Shown here in pieces: positions 53,968 through 63,141 of a DNA stretch of 64,000 nucleotides. The stretch is from the NCBI GenBank assembly GCA_963675995.2, contig CAXXIY010000002.1, forward strand, positions 372,001 through 436,000. Direction: 5' to 3'. Numbering within the stretch: position 1 is the stretch's first letter; the number at the start of each line of letters is the position of its first letter. The DNA comes from JAAFHB01 sp963675995. Lineage in GTDB: Bacteria; Bacteroidota; Bacteroidia; Bacteroidales; Prolixibacteraceae. The translations under genes were made by a program, and so were the position numbers. The notes beneath the pieces were generated by a model that searched no databases, had not been told where the DNA came from, and saw only the letters and a program-made list of their open reading frames with translations.

Positions 53968-55323
53968 ATGACAAAATTATCACGCAGATCATTTATCACA
54001 ACCTCGGCAGCAATAACAGCCGGAGTTGCAATTTTACCCGGATTGACCCGGTGCAAAGGGTTTGGAAAATTAAATATTGCAGTAATTGGTGTTGGTGGTC
54101 GAGGAAAAGATAACTGGAAAGAGTGCATGAATGAAAATATAGTGGCCTTATGCGATGTCAGTGATTCCGCAGCAGAAGAAGGATTTAAGACTTTCCCAAA
54201 TGCGAAAAGATTTAAGGACTTTCGTGTGATGTTTGATAAGATGGCAAAAAAGATTGATGCTGTAATTGTTGCAACACCCGATCACATTCACTTTTCAGCG
54301 ACCATGGCTGCAATGCAACTGGGTAAACATGTATATGTTGAAAAACCATTGGCACATAATATCTGGCAACTGCGTACGCTTCGAAAGGCTGCAAAGCATT
54401 ATAAGGTGATCACTCAAATGGGGAACCAGGGACATGCCGGCATGGGTATCCGGTTTATAAAGGAGTGGTACGAGGCAGGTGTTTTAGGGGATGTGAAAGA
54501 GGTTGTGGCCTGGTCTGATGGTCCGGGGTTTTCTCCGGAAGGGTGGTTTAGTAAACCCGATAAGTTTCCCCCCTCTGTTGAAGAAATCCCGGCAGGTTTA
54601 GACTGGGACTTATGGCAGGGACCAGCTTCACTGCGCTCCTTTAATCACTGTTATGTTCCTAAACGTTGGAGAGGTTGGTACGATTTCGGGAATGGAGTCT
54701 TAGGTGACTGGGGTTGCCATACACTCGACGCTCCGTTCTGGTCGCTCGATCTTGGGATGCCTGTTTCTGTTGATCCCATGGTAAGACCTGAAGCTCCGGA
54801 CGGATTTGTTACAGATCAGTCTGTTTTAAAATTTGAATTTGAAGCACGTGGAAACACTCCTCCTGTTACTCTAAAATGGCATGACGGAGGATTAAAACCG
54901 GAAAATCGTCCCGAGTGGGGTCTAAAAGAATTGCCTGGTTCAGGAATGATCATGATTGGCAGCAAAGCATCCTTGTTAACTGATGGACGTCCTGATAATC
55001 CTAAATTATTGATCCCTGAAGAAGATTGGAACCGGTTTATCAAAAATCTTCCACCTCAAACCATCCCGCGTGTCGAAGGGGGACCGGTAGCAGAGTGGCT
55101 TCGGGCAATTAAAGGTGATGGCCCGATGCCTGGTTCAAATTTTGAATATTCTGCGCGACTTACCGAAATGGCCTTACTCGGAGTACTTGCCCAGCGCTTT
55201 AATACCCGGATTGAATATGACGCTGTCAATATGAAGGTTACAAATCATCCGGATTTTGACGCGCACATCAAGGAACCCGTCCGCAAAGGATGGGATTATG
55301 GTGATGAACTTTGGAAATCATAA
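53968..55323 (+). CDS. secreted Gfo/Idh/MocA-family oxidoreductase
   Basis: 451 aa. Twin-arginine-type signal LSRRSFITTSAAITAGVAIL. Rossmann domain (NIAVIGVGGRGKDNW, VIVATPDHIHFSATMAAM), EKPLAH motif, then the C-terminal domain (GDWGCHTLDAPFWSLDLGM). NAD(P)-dependent sugar dehydrogenase or, as in GH109, an NAD-using glycosidase. I do not see enough to call GH109. Tat export with bound cofactor fits. Confidence 0.85.
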   Translation: MTKLSRRSFITTSAAITAGVAILPGLTRCKGFGKLNIAVIGVGGRGKDNWKECMNENIVALCDVSDSAAEEGFKTFPNAKRFKDFRVMFDKMAKKIDAVIVATPDHIHFSATMAAMQLGKHVYVEKPLAHNIWQLRTLRKAAKHYKVITQMGNQGHAGMGIRFIKEWYEAGVLGDVKEVVAWSDGPGFSPEGWFSKPDKFPPSVEEIPAGLDWDLWQGPASLRSFNHCYVPKRWRGWYDFGNGVLGDWGCHTLDAPFWSLDLGMPVSVDPMVRPEAPDGFVTDQSVLKFEFEARGNTPPVTLKWHDGGLKPENRPEWGLKELPGSGMIMIGSKASLLTDGRPDNPKLLIPEEDWNRFIKNLPPQTIPRVEGGPVAEWLRAIKGDGPMPGSNFEYSARLTEMALLGVLAQRFNTRIEYDAVNMKVTNHPDFDAHIKEPVRKGWDYGDELWKS

Positions 55324-55364
55324 AAAATGTAAAACTATTCTGATGACCCATTAATTGTCTTTAT

Positions 55365-56126
55365 ATGAGCACATCTAAACAAATTTCGAGGCGCAGGTTC
55401 GTTCAGAATTCGGTGATAGGATTGGGAATGATGCCACTTGCTGCAATGGCAGAAAGTCCGCAAATCACCGGTAAACCACTTAAAGTAGTTTGCATTGGTG
55501 CCCATCCTGACGATCCGGAGACAGGTTGTGGCGGAACTTTAGCTAAATTCGCTAAGGCAGGTCATCAGATTACCATCATTTATCTGACAACCGGTGATGC
55601 AGGTATTAAAGGGAAGAGCCTTGCGGAGGCTGCTGCCATCCGGAAAAAAGAGGGAGAAGCAGCCTGTAAAATTCTGAAAGCCAAACCAATTTTCGTGGGG
55701 CAAATCGATGGTAATTCAGTGGTCGACAATTCATGGTATGATAAAATCCAGCAATTACTAGTAAGTGAGCAACCCGATGTTTTATTCACTCACTGGCCGA
55801 TTGATTCACATAAAGATCATCTGGTAACCAGTATCCTGACCCAAAGAGCCTACCTTCAAATGGGGGCGAGGTTTCCGCTCTACTTTTATGAGGTTTGTGC
55901 AGGTCGGCAATCACAGAATTTCCTGCCAACAGATTATGTCGATATCACGGATGTCAGAGACCAGAAATTAAAGGCAGTTTTTTGTCATGCAAGTCAGGGA
56001 TTTGTAAGCAAAGAATATTACCAGCTTGATCATGGATTGATGGAAGATTTCAGGGGATTAACGATCAGGGTTAAAGCTGCAGAGGCCTTCGTTAAATTGA
56101 CCACCAACCAGGGTTCGATTATCTGA
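55365..56126 (+). CDS. secreted PIG-L/LmbE-family deacetylase
   Basis: 253 aa. RRRF-type signal. Zinc site IGAHPDDPETGCGGTLAKF and THWPIDSHKDH; the YLTTGDAG strand is typical. It removes N-acetyl groups from GlcNAc-type sugars or other small glycosides. In this PUL it suggests an N-acetylated substrate. Confidence 0.88.
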   Translation: MSTSKQISRRRFVQNSVIGLGMMPLAAMAESPQITGKPLKVVCIGAHPDDPETGCGGTLAKFAKAGHQITIIYLTTGDAGIKGKSLAEAAAIRKKEGEAACKILKAKPIFVGQIDGNSVVDNSWYDKIQQLLVSEQPDVLFTHWPIDSHKDHLVTSILTQRAYLQMGARFPLYFYEVCAGRQSQNFLPTDYVDITDVRDQKLKAVFCHASQGFVSKEYYQLDHGLMEDFRGLTIRVKAAEAFVKLTTNQGSII

Positions 56127-56186
56127 TAATACCCGAATTGTGTCTCCTAATCTTTAAAAAGTTGTAATGCTAAAAAGTTAAACCTC

Positions 56187-57140
56187 ATGAAGCGTATTTC
56201 CTCAATTTTTTATCTGTTCGTTTTGTTTGAAGCGACGCAAATGGTCCTGGCTAATCCAAAGATTCCTTCAAAAAAAAAGGTTGATACGAAGTTTCCGGTT
56301 GAATTAGTCGATTTTGCTTCTTATGAGTTGAACCCTGTTTTTTCCGGCTCCGGCACCGATACATGGGATCAGTTCATCAGGGAAAGAGGTTATATTCTGA
56401 AAGAAAATGGGGTCTATCATTTGTGGTATACAGGGTATAGTAAGATGGGTGGAAAGGATAAAGAGAGTCACCTTGGGTATGCGACATCGCTTGACGGACT
56501 GAAATGGACGAGGTATGAAGATAATCCCATCTTCGATTCCTGCATGGTTGAGGATATGTGCGTCGTAAAATCAAAAGGAACCTACTTTATGTTTGCAGAA
56601 GGGAGGCAGGATATTGCTCACCTGCTTACGTCGGTGGACCGCATTCACTGGAAAGAGCAAGGCTCACTGGATATCAGGTATACTAACGGTATGCCACTCT
56701 CAAAAGGGCCTTATGGAACGCCCTCTGTCTGGCTCGAAAATGGCAGGTGGTATCTCTTTTATGAACGTGATGACCTTGGTATCTGGCTGGCAACCTCCAC
56801 CGATTTAAAAATCTGGACAAATTTACAGGATGAACCGGTCATTAAAATGGGACCTGAGGTATACGACAAATATGCAGTTGCAGTTGACCAGATTATTAAG
56901 TATAAAGGTAGTTACTATGCCTATTATCATGCATCGGAATTTAAAGACTGGCATGAATGGAGTTCGTGTATAGCAAAATCTGATGATCTGGTCAACTGGA
57001 TAAAATATTCCGGGAATCCGATTTTACGAGAAAATAAATCGAGTCCGATTATGGTTGATGACGGAGCCCATTACCGTCTTTATACAATGCATTCAAAGGT
57101 TTGTGTGCACCTACCGAAAAATTCGGTAAACCGGAAATAG
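56187..57140 (+). CDS. five-bladed propeller glycosidase (GH43-like)
   Basis: 317 aa, secreted. Repeated blade motifs: GVYHLWYTGYSKMGGKDKES, HLGYATSLDGLKWTRYEDNP, GRWYLFYERDDLGIWLATST, KGSYYAYYHASEF. These are the GH43/GH32-clan or GH130-like pattern. A catalytic triad cannot be assigned with certainty by eye. Substrate probably arabinose, xylose or mannoside. Confidence 0.7.
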   Translation: MKRISSIFYLFVLFEATQMVLANPKIPSKKKVDTKFPVELVDFASYELNPVFSGSGTDTWDQFIRERGYILKENGVYHLWYTGYSKMGGKDKESHLGYATSLDGLKWTRYEDNPIFDSCMVEDMCVVKSKGTYFMFAEGRQDIAHLLTSVDRIHWKEQGSLDIRYTNGMPLSKGPYGTPSVWLENGRWYLFYERDDLGIWLATSTDLKIWTNLQDEPVIKMGPEVYDKYAVAVDQIIKYKGSYYAYYHASEFKDWHEWSSCIAKSDDLVNWIKYSGNPILRENKSSPIMVDDGAHYRLYTMHSKVCVHLPKNSVNRK

Positions 57141-57201
57141 TACATCAATCACCTGAACAGAAGCGATCGAATTTAAAAATGTGTTAATTAATTTTTAGCG
57201 G

Positions 57202-59502
57202 ATGAAGTCAGCTATTTTGTTGATATGCAATTTGTTGGTTTATTGTATTGTTTTGGCTCAGCCTTATAAAGATTCTTCCCTTTCGATTGAAAAACGGGTG
57301 GATGATCTCATGGGGCGGATGACCCTAGAGGAGAAAGTTGCTCAACTCGGTATGATTGAAGCCGGATTATACATGGGTGACCCTAACGGATATGGCGTTT
57401 GTGAATGTCCGAAAATAGGGGTGGCAGATGTTTTAAAAAGTTCTTATGATGTAATGAAATATGCCAGGGAAAATACCCGGTTAGGCATTCCGCCGATAAT
57501 GACAGCCGAATGCCTGCATGGTTTATTGGCTTATGGTACGACCATTTTCCCGCAGGCAATTGCCCAGGGGAGTACCTGGAATCCGGATCTTATTGAACAG
57601 ATGGCGGCGATGATTGCGTCTGAATCATCAGCAGCAGGTGTCGACCAGGCATTGTCGCCACTGTTTGACCTTGCCCGTGATCCCAGGTATGGCCGCATGG
57701 AAGAGTGTTACAGCGAGGATCCATATCTGACAGGAGAGATGGGGGCTGCCTTTGTACGTGGTATGCAGGGAGATCCGGGACAAACCCGCTACCATCTGGC
57801 TTACGACAAAGTGATGTGCACTGCCAAACATTTTGTGGGTTACAGTATCCCTGTTGCCGGAATTAATGTGGCGCCTGCCGCTATCGGATTGCGTGAATTA
57901 CGTTCCGAATTTCTCCCTCCGTTCGAAAAAGCGGTCAGGGAGGCCAATGTATATTCTGTGATGCCCTCTTATAATGAGATTGATGGCATACCCGCACATG
58001 CAAATAAATTTCTCCTAAGTCAGGTGCTCCGCAACGAATGGGGATTTCCAGGGTATGTATTTGCCGATTACAGTGCGATTTGGAGGTTGTTTGCCTTGCA
58101 TAAAGTGGCGGAAACAATTGAGGATGCAGGAAAAAAGGCGCTTATGGCTGGCGTCGATCTGGAGGCTTCCAGAGCTTATGCGTTTACCCATCTTACTACA
58201 CTAGTCAAAGAAAACAAGCTGGATGTAAAATATGTCGAACAGGCCTGCCGACGCATTCTAACTGTAAAATTTAAGGCTGGTTTGTTTGAGAAGCCTTATC
58301 CGGATGCCGGTAACATCCGGAAACTGGTTCATGTCCAGTCCCATATTGAGATGGCGCGCCGAATTGCAGAAGAATCTGTTATCTTACTAAAAAATGACAA
58401 AAACCTGTTGCCGTTGGACAAAACAAAGATCAAATCGCTGGCCGTTATCGGCCCCAATGCCGATCAGGTTCAATATGGCGATTATACCTGGACACGAGAT
58501 AACAGCTCTGGAATTACAACACTTCAGGCGATTCGCAAATTCGTAGGGAATAAGGTAGAACTAAACTATGCCAAAGGGTGCAATATCTCAGGTCATAGTA
58601 AGGAAGGTTTTGCTGAGGCTGTGAAAGCTGCCGAAAAAAGTGATGCGGTTGTCCTTGTCCTTGGCGAGACGAGTGTTATACTTTCTGGTATTGGCTGGGG
58701 TAAAGGGCCGGGTGAATCTGAAAATGATGAACCATTTACCGGAGGTGAGAATTACGACCTGTCGGATATCAATCCGGTTGGTGTTCAACGGGAGCTGGCT
58801 CAGGCCATTTGTGCAACCGGAAAACCTGTGATCCTGGTTTTGGTGCATGGACGGTCATGGAGCATCACCTGGGAAAAGGAGCATATTCCGGCTATTCTTG
58901 AAGCATGGTATCCCGGAGAACGGGGAGGTGAGGCCATTGCCAATATTCTTTTTGGGAAGGTCAATCCTTCGGGTCGGATGAATGCCACAGTACCGCAATC
59001 TGTTGGTCATGTCCCTGTTTATTATGACTATAAGCCATCCGGGAAAGGTGATAGCCGAAAGCCCGGAACTCCAGATAAACCAGGAAGAAATTATGTGTTT
59101 TCGTCGCCGGATCCGCTGTTTCCCTTTGGATTCGGCCTTAGTTACACCAGTTTTGAATATACAAATATGAAAGTTTCCCGGGATAGTTTTGGAGTTAACG
59201 ATCCTCTGAAAGTTTCGGTGGAGGTAAAAAATGCCGGGAAGATGGAGGGTAAGGAGGTCGTTCAATTGTATGTAAACGACGAATTCAGTTCAACCACCAC
59301 TCCCGTTATGGCACTAAAGCGGTTTAAAAAAATAAGTCTCAAACCCGAAGAAACACAAACAGTAAGTTTCGTCATTGCCCCGGAAGAGTTTGGCTTATGG
59401 AATGAGGAGATGCAATTTGTTACCGAACCGGGCAGATTTAAACTGATGTTTGCCCGATCTGCTGAAGATGTAATTGTAAGCAAAACAGTGACTTATCAAT
59501 AA
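57202..59502 (+). CDS. GH3 beta-glycosidase
   Basis: 766 aa, secreted. TIM barrel with RVDDLMGRMTLEEKVAQLG, SPLFDLARDPRYGRMEECYSE-type region (DLARDPRYGRMEECY) and CTAKHFVGYS; nucleophile Asp in GFPGYVFADYSAIW. Alpha/beta sandwich (ESVILLKNDKNLLPL, AVIGPNADQ) and a C-terminal Fn3-like domain (FGFGLSYTSFEY, GKEVVQLYVND). Closest to xylosidase/glucosidase types. Confidence 0.93.
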   Translation: MKSAILLICNLLVYCIVLAQPYKDSSLSIEKRVDDLMGRMTLEEKVAQLGMIEAGLYMGDPNGYGVCECPKIGVADVLKSSYDVMKYARENTRLGIPPIMTAECLHGLLAYGTTIFPQAIAQGSTWNPDLIEQMAAMIASESSAAGVDQALSPLFDLARDPRYGRMEECYSEDPYLTGEMGAAFVRGMQGDPGQTRYHLAYDKVMCTAKHFVGYSIPVAGINVAPAAIGLRELRSEFLPPFEKAVREANVYSVMPSYNEIDGIPAHANKFLLSQVLRNEWGFPGYVFADYSAIWRLFALHKVAETIEDAGKKALMAGVDLEASRAYAFTHLTTLVKENKLDVKYVEQACRRILTVKFKAGLFEKPYPDAGNIRKLVHVQSHIEMARRIAEESVILLKNDKNLLPLDKTKIKSLAVIGPNADQVQYGDYTWTRDNSSGITTLQAIRKFVGNKVELNYAKGCNISGHSKEGFAEAVKAAEKSDAVVLVLGETSVILSGIGWGKGPGESENDEPFTGGENYDLSDINPVGVQRELAQAICATGKPVILVLVHGRSWSITWEKEHIPAILEAWYPGERGGEAIANILFGKVNPSGRMNATVPQSVGHVPVYYDYKPSGKGDSRKPGTPDKPGRNYVFSSPDPLFPFGFGLSYTSFEYTNMKVSRDSFGVNDPLKVSVEVKNAGKMEGKEVVQLYVNDEFSSTTTPVMALKRFKKISLKPEETQTVSFVIAPEEFGLWNEEMQFVTEPGRFKLMFARSAEDVIVSKTVTYQ

Positions 59503-59723
59503 TGGCTGAAATCGGGGCAAAAAGATGTTGCTTTGAAGGCTGGATTCCTTAAAATTTGGGGATTTTTTTCTTAAAGAAGGTTAACGCACACCTGTCTGAC
59601 TGACTGGTAATTGTCTTAACCATATAAAATACAGATAGATACGCGCTGCTCATGGGAGTGACGAGGCAAAGCTTTACTCTTTATTAATCTTCAAAAAATC
59701 TTGCAACCACAAGAACCACTAAC

Positions 59724-61292
59724 ATGACTTTAATGAGAAAACTGATATTCTTTACTCTTTTGATTATCAATCTATTTGGATTGAAAAATTCTTGTTTGGG
59801 AATAGTCGCACCGCATGTCCCTAAGTCTGGCAATAAGCTTGATACCATTCTGAATATTGGTTCACATCGCGAATTGTTTGTTGACGATCATTTGATCTCG
59901 CGAATGTATAATCTTGAATTTCGGATGCATTCCCCAATATCCCGGGAGACCGTTATGTTTTATGATCAACCATGGGAGGGAAGCGGAAGCGATTTTCAAA
60001 CTGTTTTTAAGGATGGAGATATTTTCAGGATGTATTACATGGCCGCTCAGCTGACCTATGCCGGGGGGACTAAATTTGGGGGACATCCTGTTTTTGCCTG
60101 CTATGCTGAGAGTAAGGATGGAATTCATTGGACAAAACCCGATCTGGAATTATTCGAATTTAAGGGTTCCAAAAAGAATAATATCATTTGGGCAGCCCCT
60201 GATTTAGATAATTTCACCCCATTCATTGATTCCAATCCCGGGGCCACGCATGATGAAAAATACAAGGCTGTCAGTCCTTCCAAAGGGGGACTTTTTGCCT
60301 ATAAATCGGCAGATGGCATACATTGGTCGCGGATGTCTGATCACCCAATTATCACTAAAGGGCAATTTGATACACAGAATAATGCCTTCTGGGATTCAAT
60401 AAGAAATTGTTACTGGTGTTATTTCAGAGACTTTCATGAAAAACAAATGAAGAATACCAATGATCTGGAGAGCGGTATCCGGGATATCCGGGTTGCAACA
60501 TCAAATGATTTTTTAAATTGGACTGAACCTGCAATGATCAGGTTTGTTGATTCCCCTGATGTTGCATTATATACCAATCAGGTGGTTCCTTACTATCGGG
60601 CGCCCCATCTTTTTTTGGGATTCCCGACTCAGTACGTCGTTCGCAATTTTACTTCGTCCGCAATGCAAGCCTTGCCTGACCCTGATCACCGTCAGTTGAG
60701 GATGAAAATCCATCCCCGATATGGCGCTGCTTTAACGGATGGCTTGTTTATGAGTAGCTACGACGGAATTTCATTTAAACGGGGAGAAGAGGTATTTATT
60801 CCTGCCGGGATTCAACGGAAGAACAACTGGGTTTATGGTGATGGTTACCAGAGTCTTGGGTTGATTGAGACTGCTGCAGAAGATCCAACTTCACCGAATG
60901 AAATCTCCTTTTATGCAGGCGAAGGTGGATGGAAAGAAGAGGCATCATTACGGCGGTATACAATTCGTCTGGATGGATTTGTATCTTTACATGCTGGTAA
61001 CAACAAGGGAGATCTTCTTACCAGAACTTTGACATTTTCAGGGAGCGTTTTATCAGCTAACTTCTCTACATCTGTATCAGGTTCTGTTCTTATTGAACTC
61101 CTTGATGAAAAGGGGAAGCCTGTTCCTGGGTATTCCCTGGCTGATTGTGATGAGCTTTTCGGCGATGACCCGGAAAGGACGGTGACCTGGAAAGACAATC
61201 CGGATGTCTCCGGATTAATTGGAAAACACCTACGTGTTCATATGGTGATACAGGATGGGGACCTCTATTCGATAAAATTTAAAGAAAAATGA
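59724..61292 (+). CDS. secreted propeller protein, glycoside hydrolase-like (GH32/43 clan)
   Basis: 522 aa. Signal-like start (an internal ATG at 59733 is also possible), then HRELFVDDHLISRMYNLEF and blades such as DGDIFRMYYMAAQLTY, FACYAESKDGIHWTKPDLE, NAFWDSIRNCYWCYFRDFH. C-terminal beta-sandwich (VLIELLDEKGKPVPGYSLAD...). Related proteins are annotated as GH32/GH43-like in Bacteroidota and Planctomycetes. Activity unknown. Confidence 0.7.
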   Translation: MTLMRKLIFFTLLIINLFGLKNSCLGIVAPHVPKSGNKLDTILNIGSHRELFVDDHLISRMYNLEFRMHSPISRETVMFYDQPWEGSGSDFQTVFKDGDIFRMYYMAAQLTYAGGTKFGGHPVFACYAESKDGIHWTKPDLELFEFKGSKKNNIIWAAPDLDNFTPFIDSNPGATHDEKYKAVSPSKGGLFAYKSADGIHWSRMSDHPIITKGQFDTQNNAFWDSIRNCYWCYFRDFHEKQMKNTNDLESGIRDIRVATSNDFLNWTEPAMIRFVDSPDVALYTNQVVPYYRAPHLFLGFPTQYVVRNFTSSAMQALPDPDHRQLRMKIHPRYGAALTDGLFMSSYDGISFKRGEEVFIPAGIQRKNNWVYGDGYQSLGLIETAAEDPTSPNEISFYAGEGGWKEEASLRRYTIRLDGFVSLHAGNNKGDLLTRTLTFSGSVLSANFSTSVSGSVLIELLDEKGKPVPGYSLADCDELFGDDPERTVTWKDNPDVSGLIGKHLRVHMVIQDGDLYSIKFKEK

Positions 61293-61311
61293 ACTTAAAT
61301 AAAATGATAGA

Positions 61312-63099
61312 ATGAAAAAGCTGAGCCAGGATCTTTTCAGGAGTGGAATCCATCAATTTTTAATGGTCGTAATATCCGTATTGTTGATTACATTAGGTTC
61401 CTGCAGAACCATTGATCATCCCACTAATTCAATAGTAACCCCTCTGGGTTTCGATCAGATTCATGTGAAAGGGGAGTTGTATCAGCGTGCCATGAAAAAT
61501 TTTGATCGCCTGGAAACAGATATTTACTTTCCGGAGAATGTTTTCCCAAAGCAACATCATGGACCATCAGAGGGATGGCCGGGAGATAAGGAGGGGCGGA
61601 CCATTCTTGGGCTTGTGCTTGAGGCTCAGGCAACTCACCGGACCCCTTTGTACCTGGAGGAAATGATTCGTATTTTACCTGAAAAGTTAAACAAGAAAGG
61701 TTATTTAGGCCCTTTACAGCACGATACTATTGATGAACAGCAACTTTCAGGTCATGGCTGGCTTTTACGTGCACTTTGCGAATACTACCAGTGGAAGTGC
61801 GATCCTAAAGTAAAATCTTATATTCAAGGTATTGTAGAGAATCTGGCCCTGCCTACAAAAGGTCACCATAAAGATTATCCAATCACTCCTGACGGAAGGA
61901 TCTCAAATACAGGCGGTATGGCTGGCTCTTCAGTGAATGTGGTTAACAACTGGAAACTATCGACAGATGTTGGTTGTGATTTTATTTTTATGGACGGGGT
62001 TGTACAGGCATATGGACTGTTTCCTTCAAGGGAGCTGAAAACCCTGATTGATGAGATGATGTCGCGTTACTTTGAAATGGACCTGGTTGGAATAAAAGCT
62101 CAGACCCATGCAACCCTTACCGGATTACGTGCAGCATTGAGGTATTACCAAATAACCGGAGAGAAAAGCTTGTTGCCGGAGGTTGAAAAACGTTACCAGA
62201 TATATCATGACCAGGCTATGACCGAAAATTATGAGAATTACAATTGGTTTGATCGTCCCGAATGGACCGAACCCTGCGCTATCGTTGACGCTTACCTGGT
62301 GGCTAATCAATTGTGGCTGTACACTCAAAATCCAGTTTATCTTGAAGATGCCCAATTGATTTATTACAATGCCATCGGACATACTCAACGGTCGAATGGT
62401 GGGTTTGGCTGTGATAATTGTTCAGGAGGGTCTGAAAATTTCCTTACGGTAAAGGCCGATGAAGCCTACTGGTGTTGCACCATGCGTGGTGGCGAGGGAT
62501 TGTCCAAAGCTGTTCAATACAGTTATTTCATACAGGGTGACACCCTTATAATTCCGTCATTTAACAATAGTTCCGTTAACTTTAAGCTCAAAGGCAACCT
62601 AGTCACAATCGGACAACAGACTAACTATCCTTTTGGCACAAATGTGCTTCTAAGTGTTGAAACGCTGAATAAACCGGTTCAGATTAACCTGAAATTCTTT
62701 GTCCCCTCATGGGTTCACGATCCGGTAGTTTCAAAAAATCAGGAAAAGATAGGTTTCAAGGTTATTAACGGATTTGCTGAAACTTCAACTTTGATTAAAG
62801 AGGGTGATAAAATTGAATATTCGTTTTCCATGAAGTCGGGGATTGAACCTGTTTTGAAAGCTTCGCCTACCAAACCGGGATATTCTCGTTTGCATTATGG
62901 ACCTTTATTGCTTGGATATGAAGGTTCTCCAGATATTGATATTTCAAAGAGTACAGAAATTGTAAAAACGGAGGGAAATGGCTTTCAGATCAAAGGGACA
63001 GATTTTGTTCTTTCAACGGTCTATCATTTAATGGATCCCAAAGTCTGTCAAAGTACGGGATACCGGAAACAAATATTGTTCCGACAAACTGCAAATTGA
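61312..63099 (+). CDS. GH127-like beta-L-arabinofuranosidase (DUF1680)
   Basis: 595 aa lipoprotein (lipobox GSC near residue 31). Alpha/alpha barrel: LSGHGWLLRALCEYYQWK, GGMAGSSVNVVNNWKLSTD. The Glu-x-Cys in EWTEPCAIVDAYL and the double Cys in DEAYWCCTMRGGEGL match the Zn-linked E-x-C / CC site of GH127 enzymes. Removes terminal L-arabinofuranose. Confidence 0.85.
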   Translation: MKKLSQDLFRSGIHQFLMVVISVLLITLGSCRTIDHPTNSIVTPLGFDQIHVKGELYQRAMKNFDRLETDIYFPENVFPKQHHGPSEGWPGDKEGRTILGLVLEAQATHRTPLYLEEMIRILPEKLNKKGYLGPLQHDTIDEQQLSGHGWLLRALCEYYQWKCDPKVKSYIQGIVENLALPTKGHHKDYPITPDGRISNTGGMAGSSVNVVNNWKLSTDVGCDFIFMDGVVQAYGLFPSRELKTLIDEMMSRYFEMDLVGIKAQTHATLTGLRAALRYYQITGEKSLLPEVEKRYQIYHDQAMTENYENYNWFDRPEWTEPCAIVDAYLVANQLWLYTQNPVYLEDAQLIYYNAIGHTQRSNGGFGCDNCSGGSENFLTVKADEAYWCCTMRGGEGLSKAVQYSYFIQGDTLIIPSFNNSSVNFKLKGNLVTIGQQTNYPFGTNVLLSVETLNKPVQINLKFFVPSWVHDPVVSKNQEKIGFKVINGFAETSTLIKEGDKIEYSFSMKSGIEPVLKASPTKPGYSRLHYGPLLLGYEGSPDIDISKSTEIVKTEGNGFQIKGTDFVLSTVYHLMDPKVCQSTGYRKQILFRQTAN

Positions 63100-63141
63100 G
63101 AATGCAAAAGATAGGTTAGAAAACGAGACGAAGTAAACAGA

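Noticed and set aside
53968..55323. GH109 alpha-N-acetylgalactosaminidase
   Set aside because: The Rossmann and EKP motifs are shared by the whole Gfo/Idh/MocA family and I could not see GH109-specific residues.
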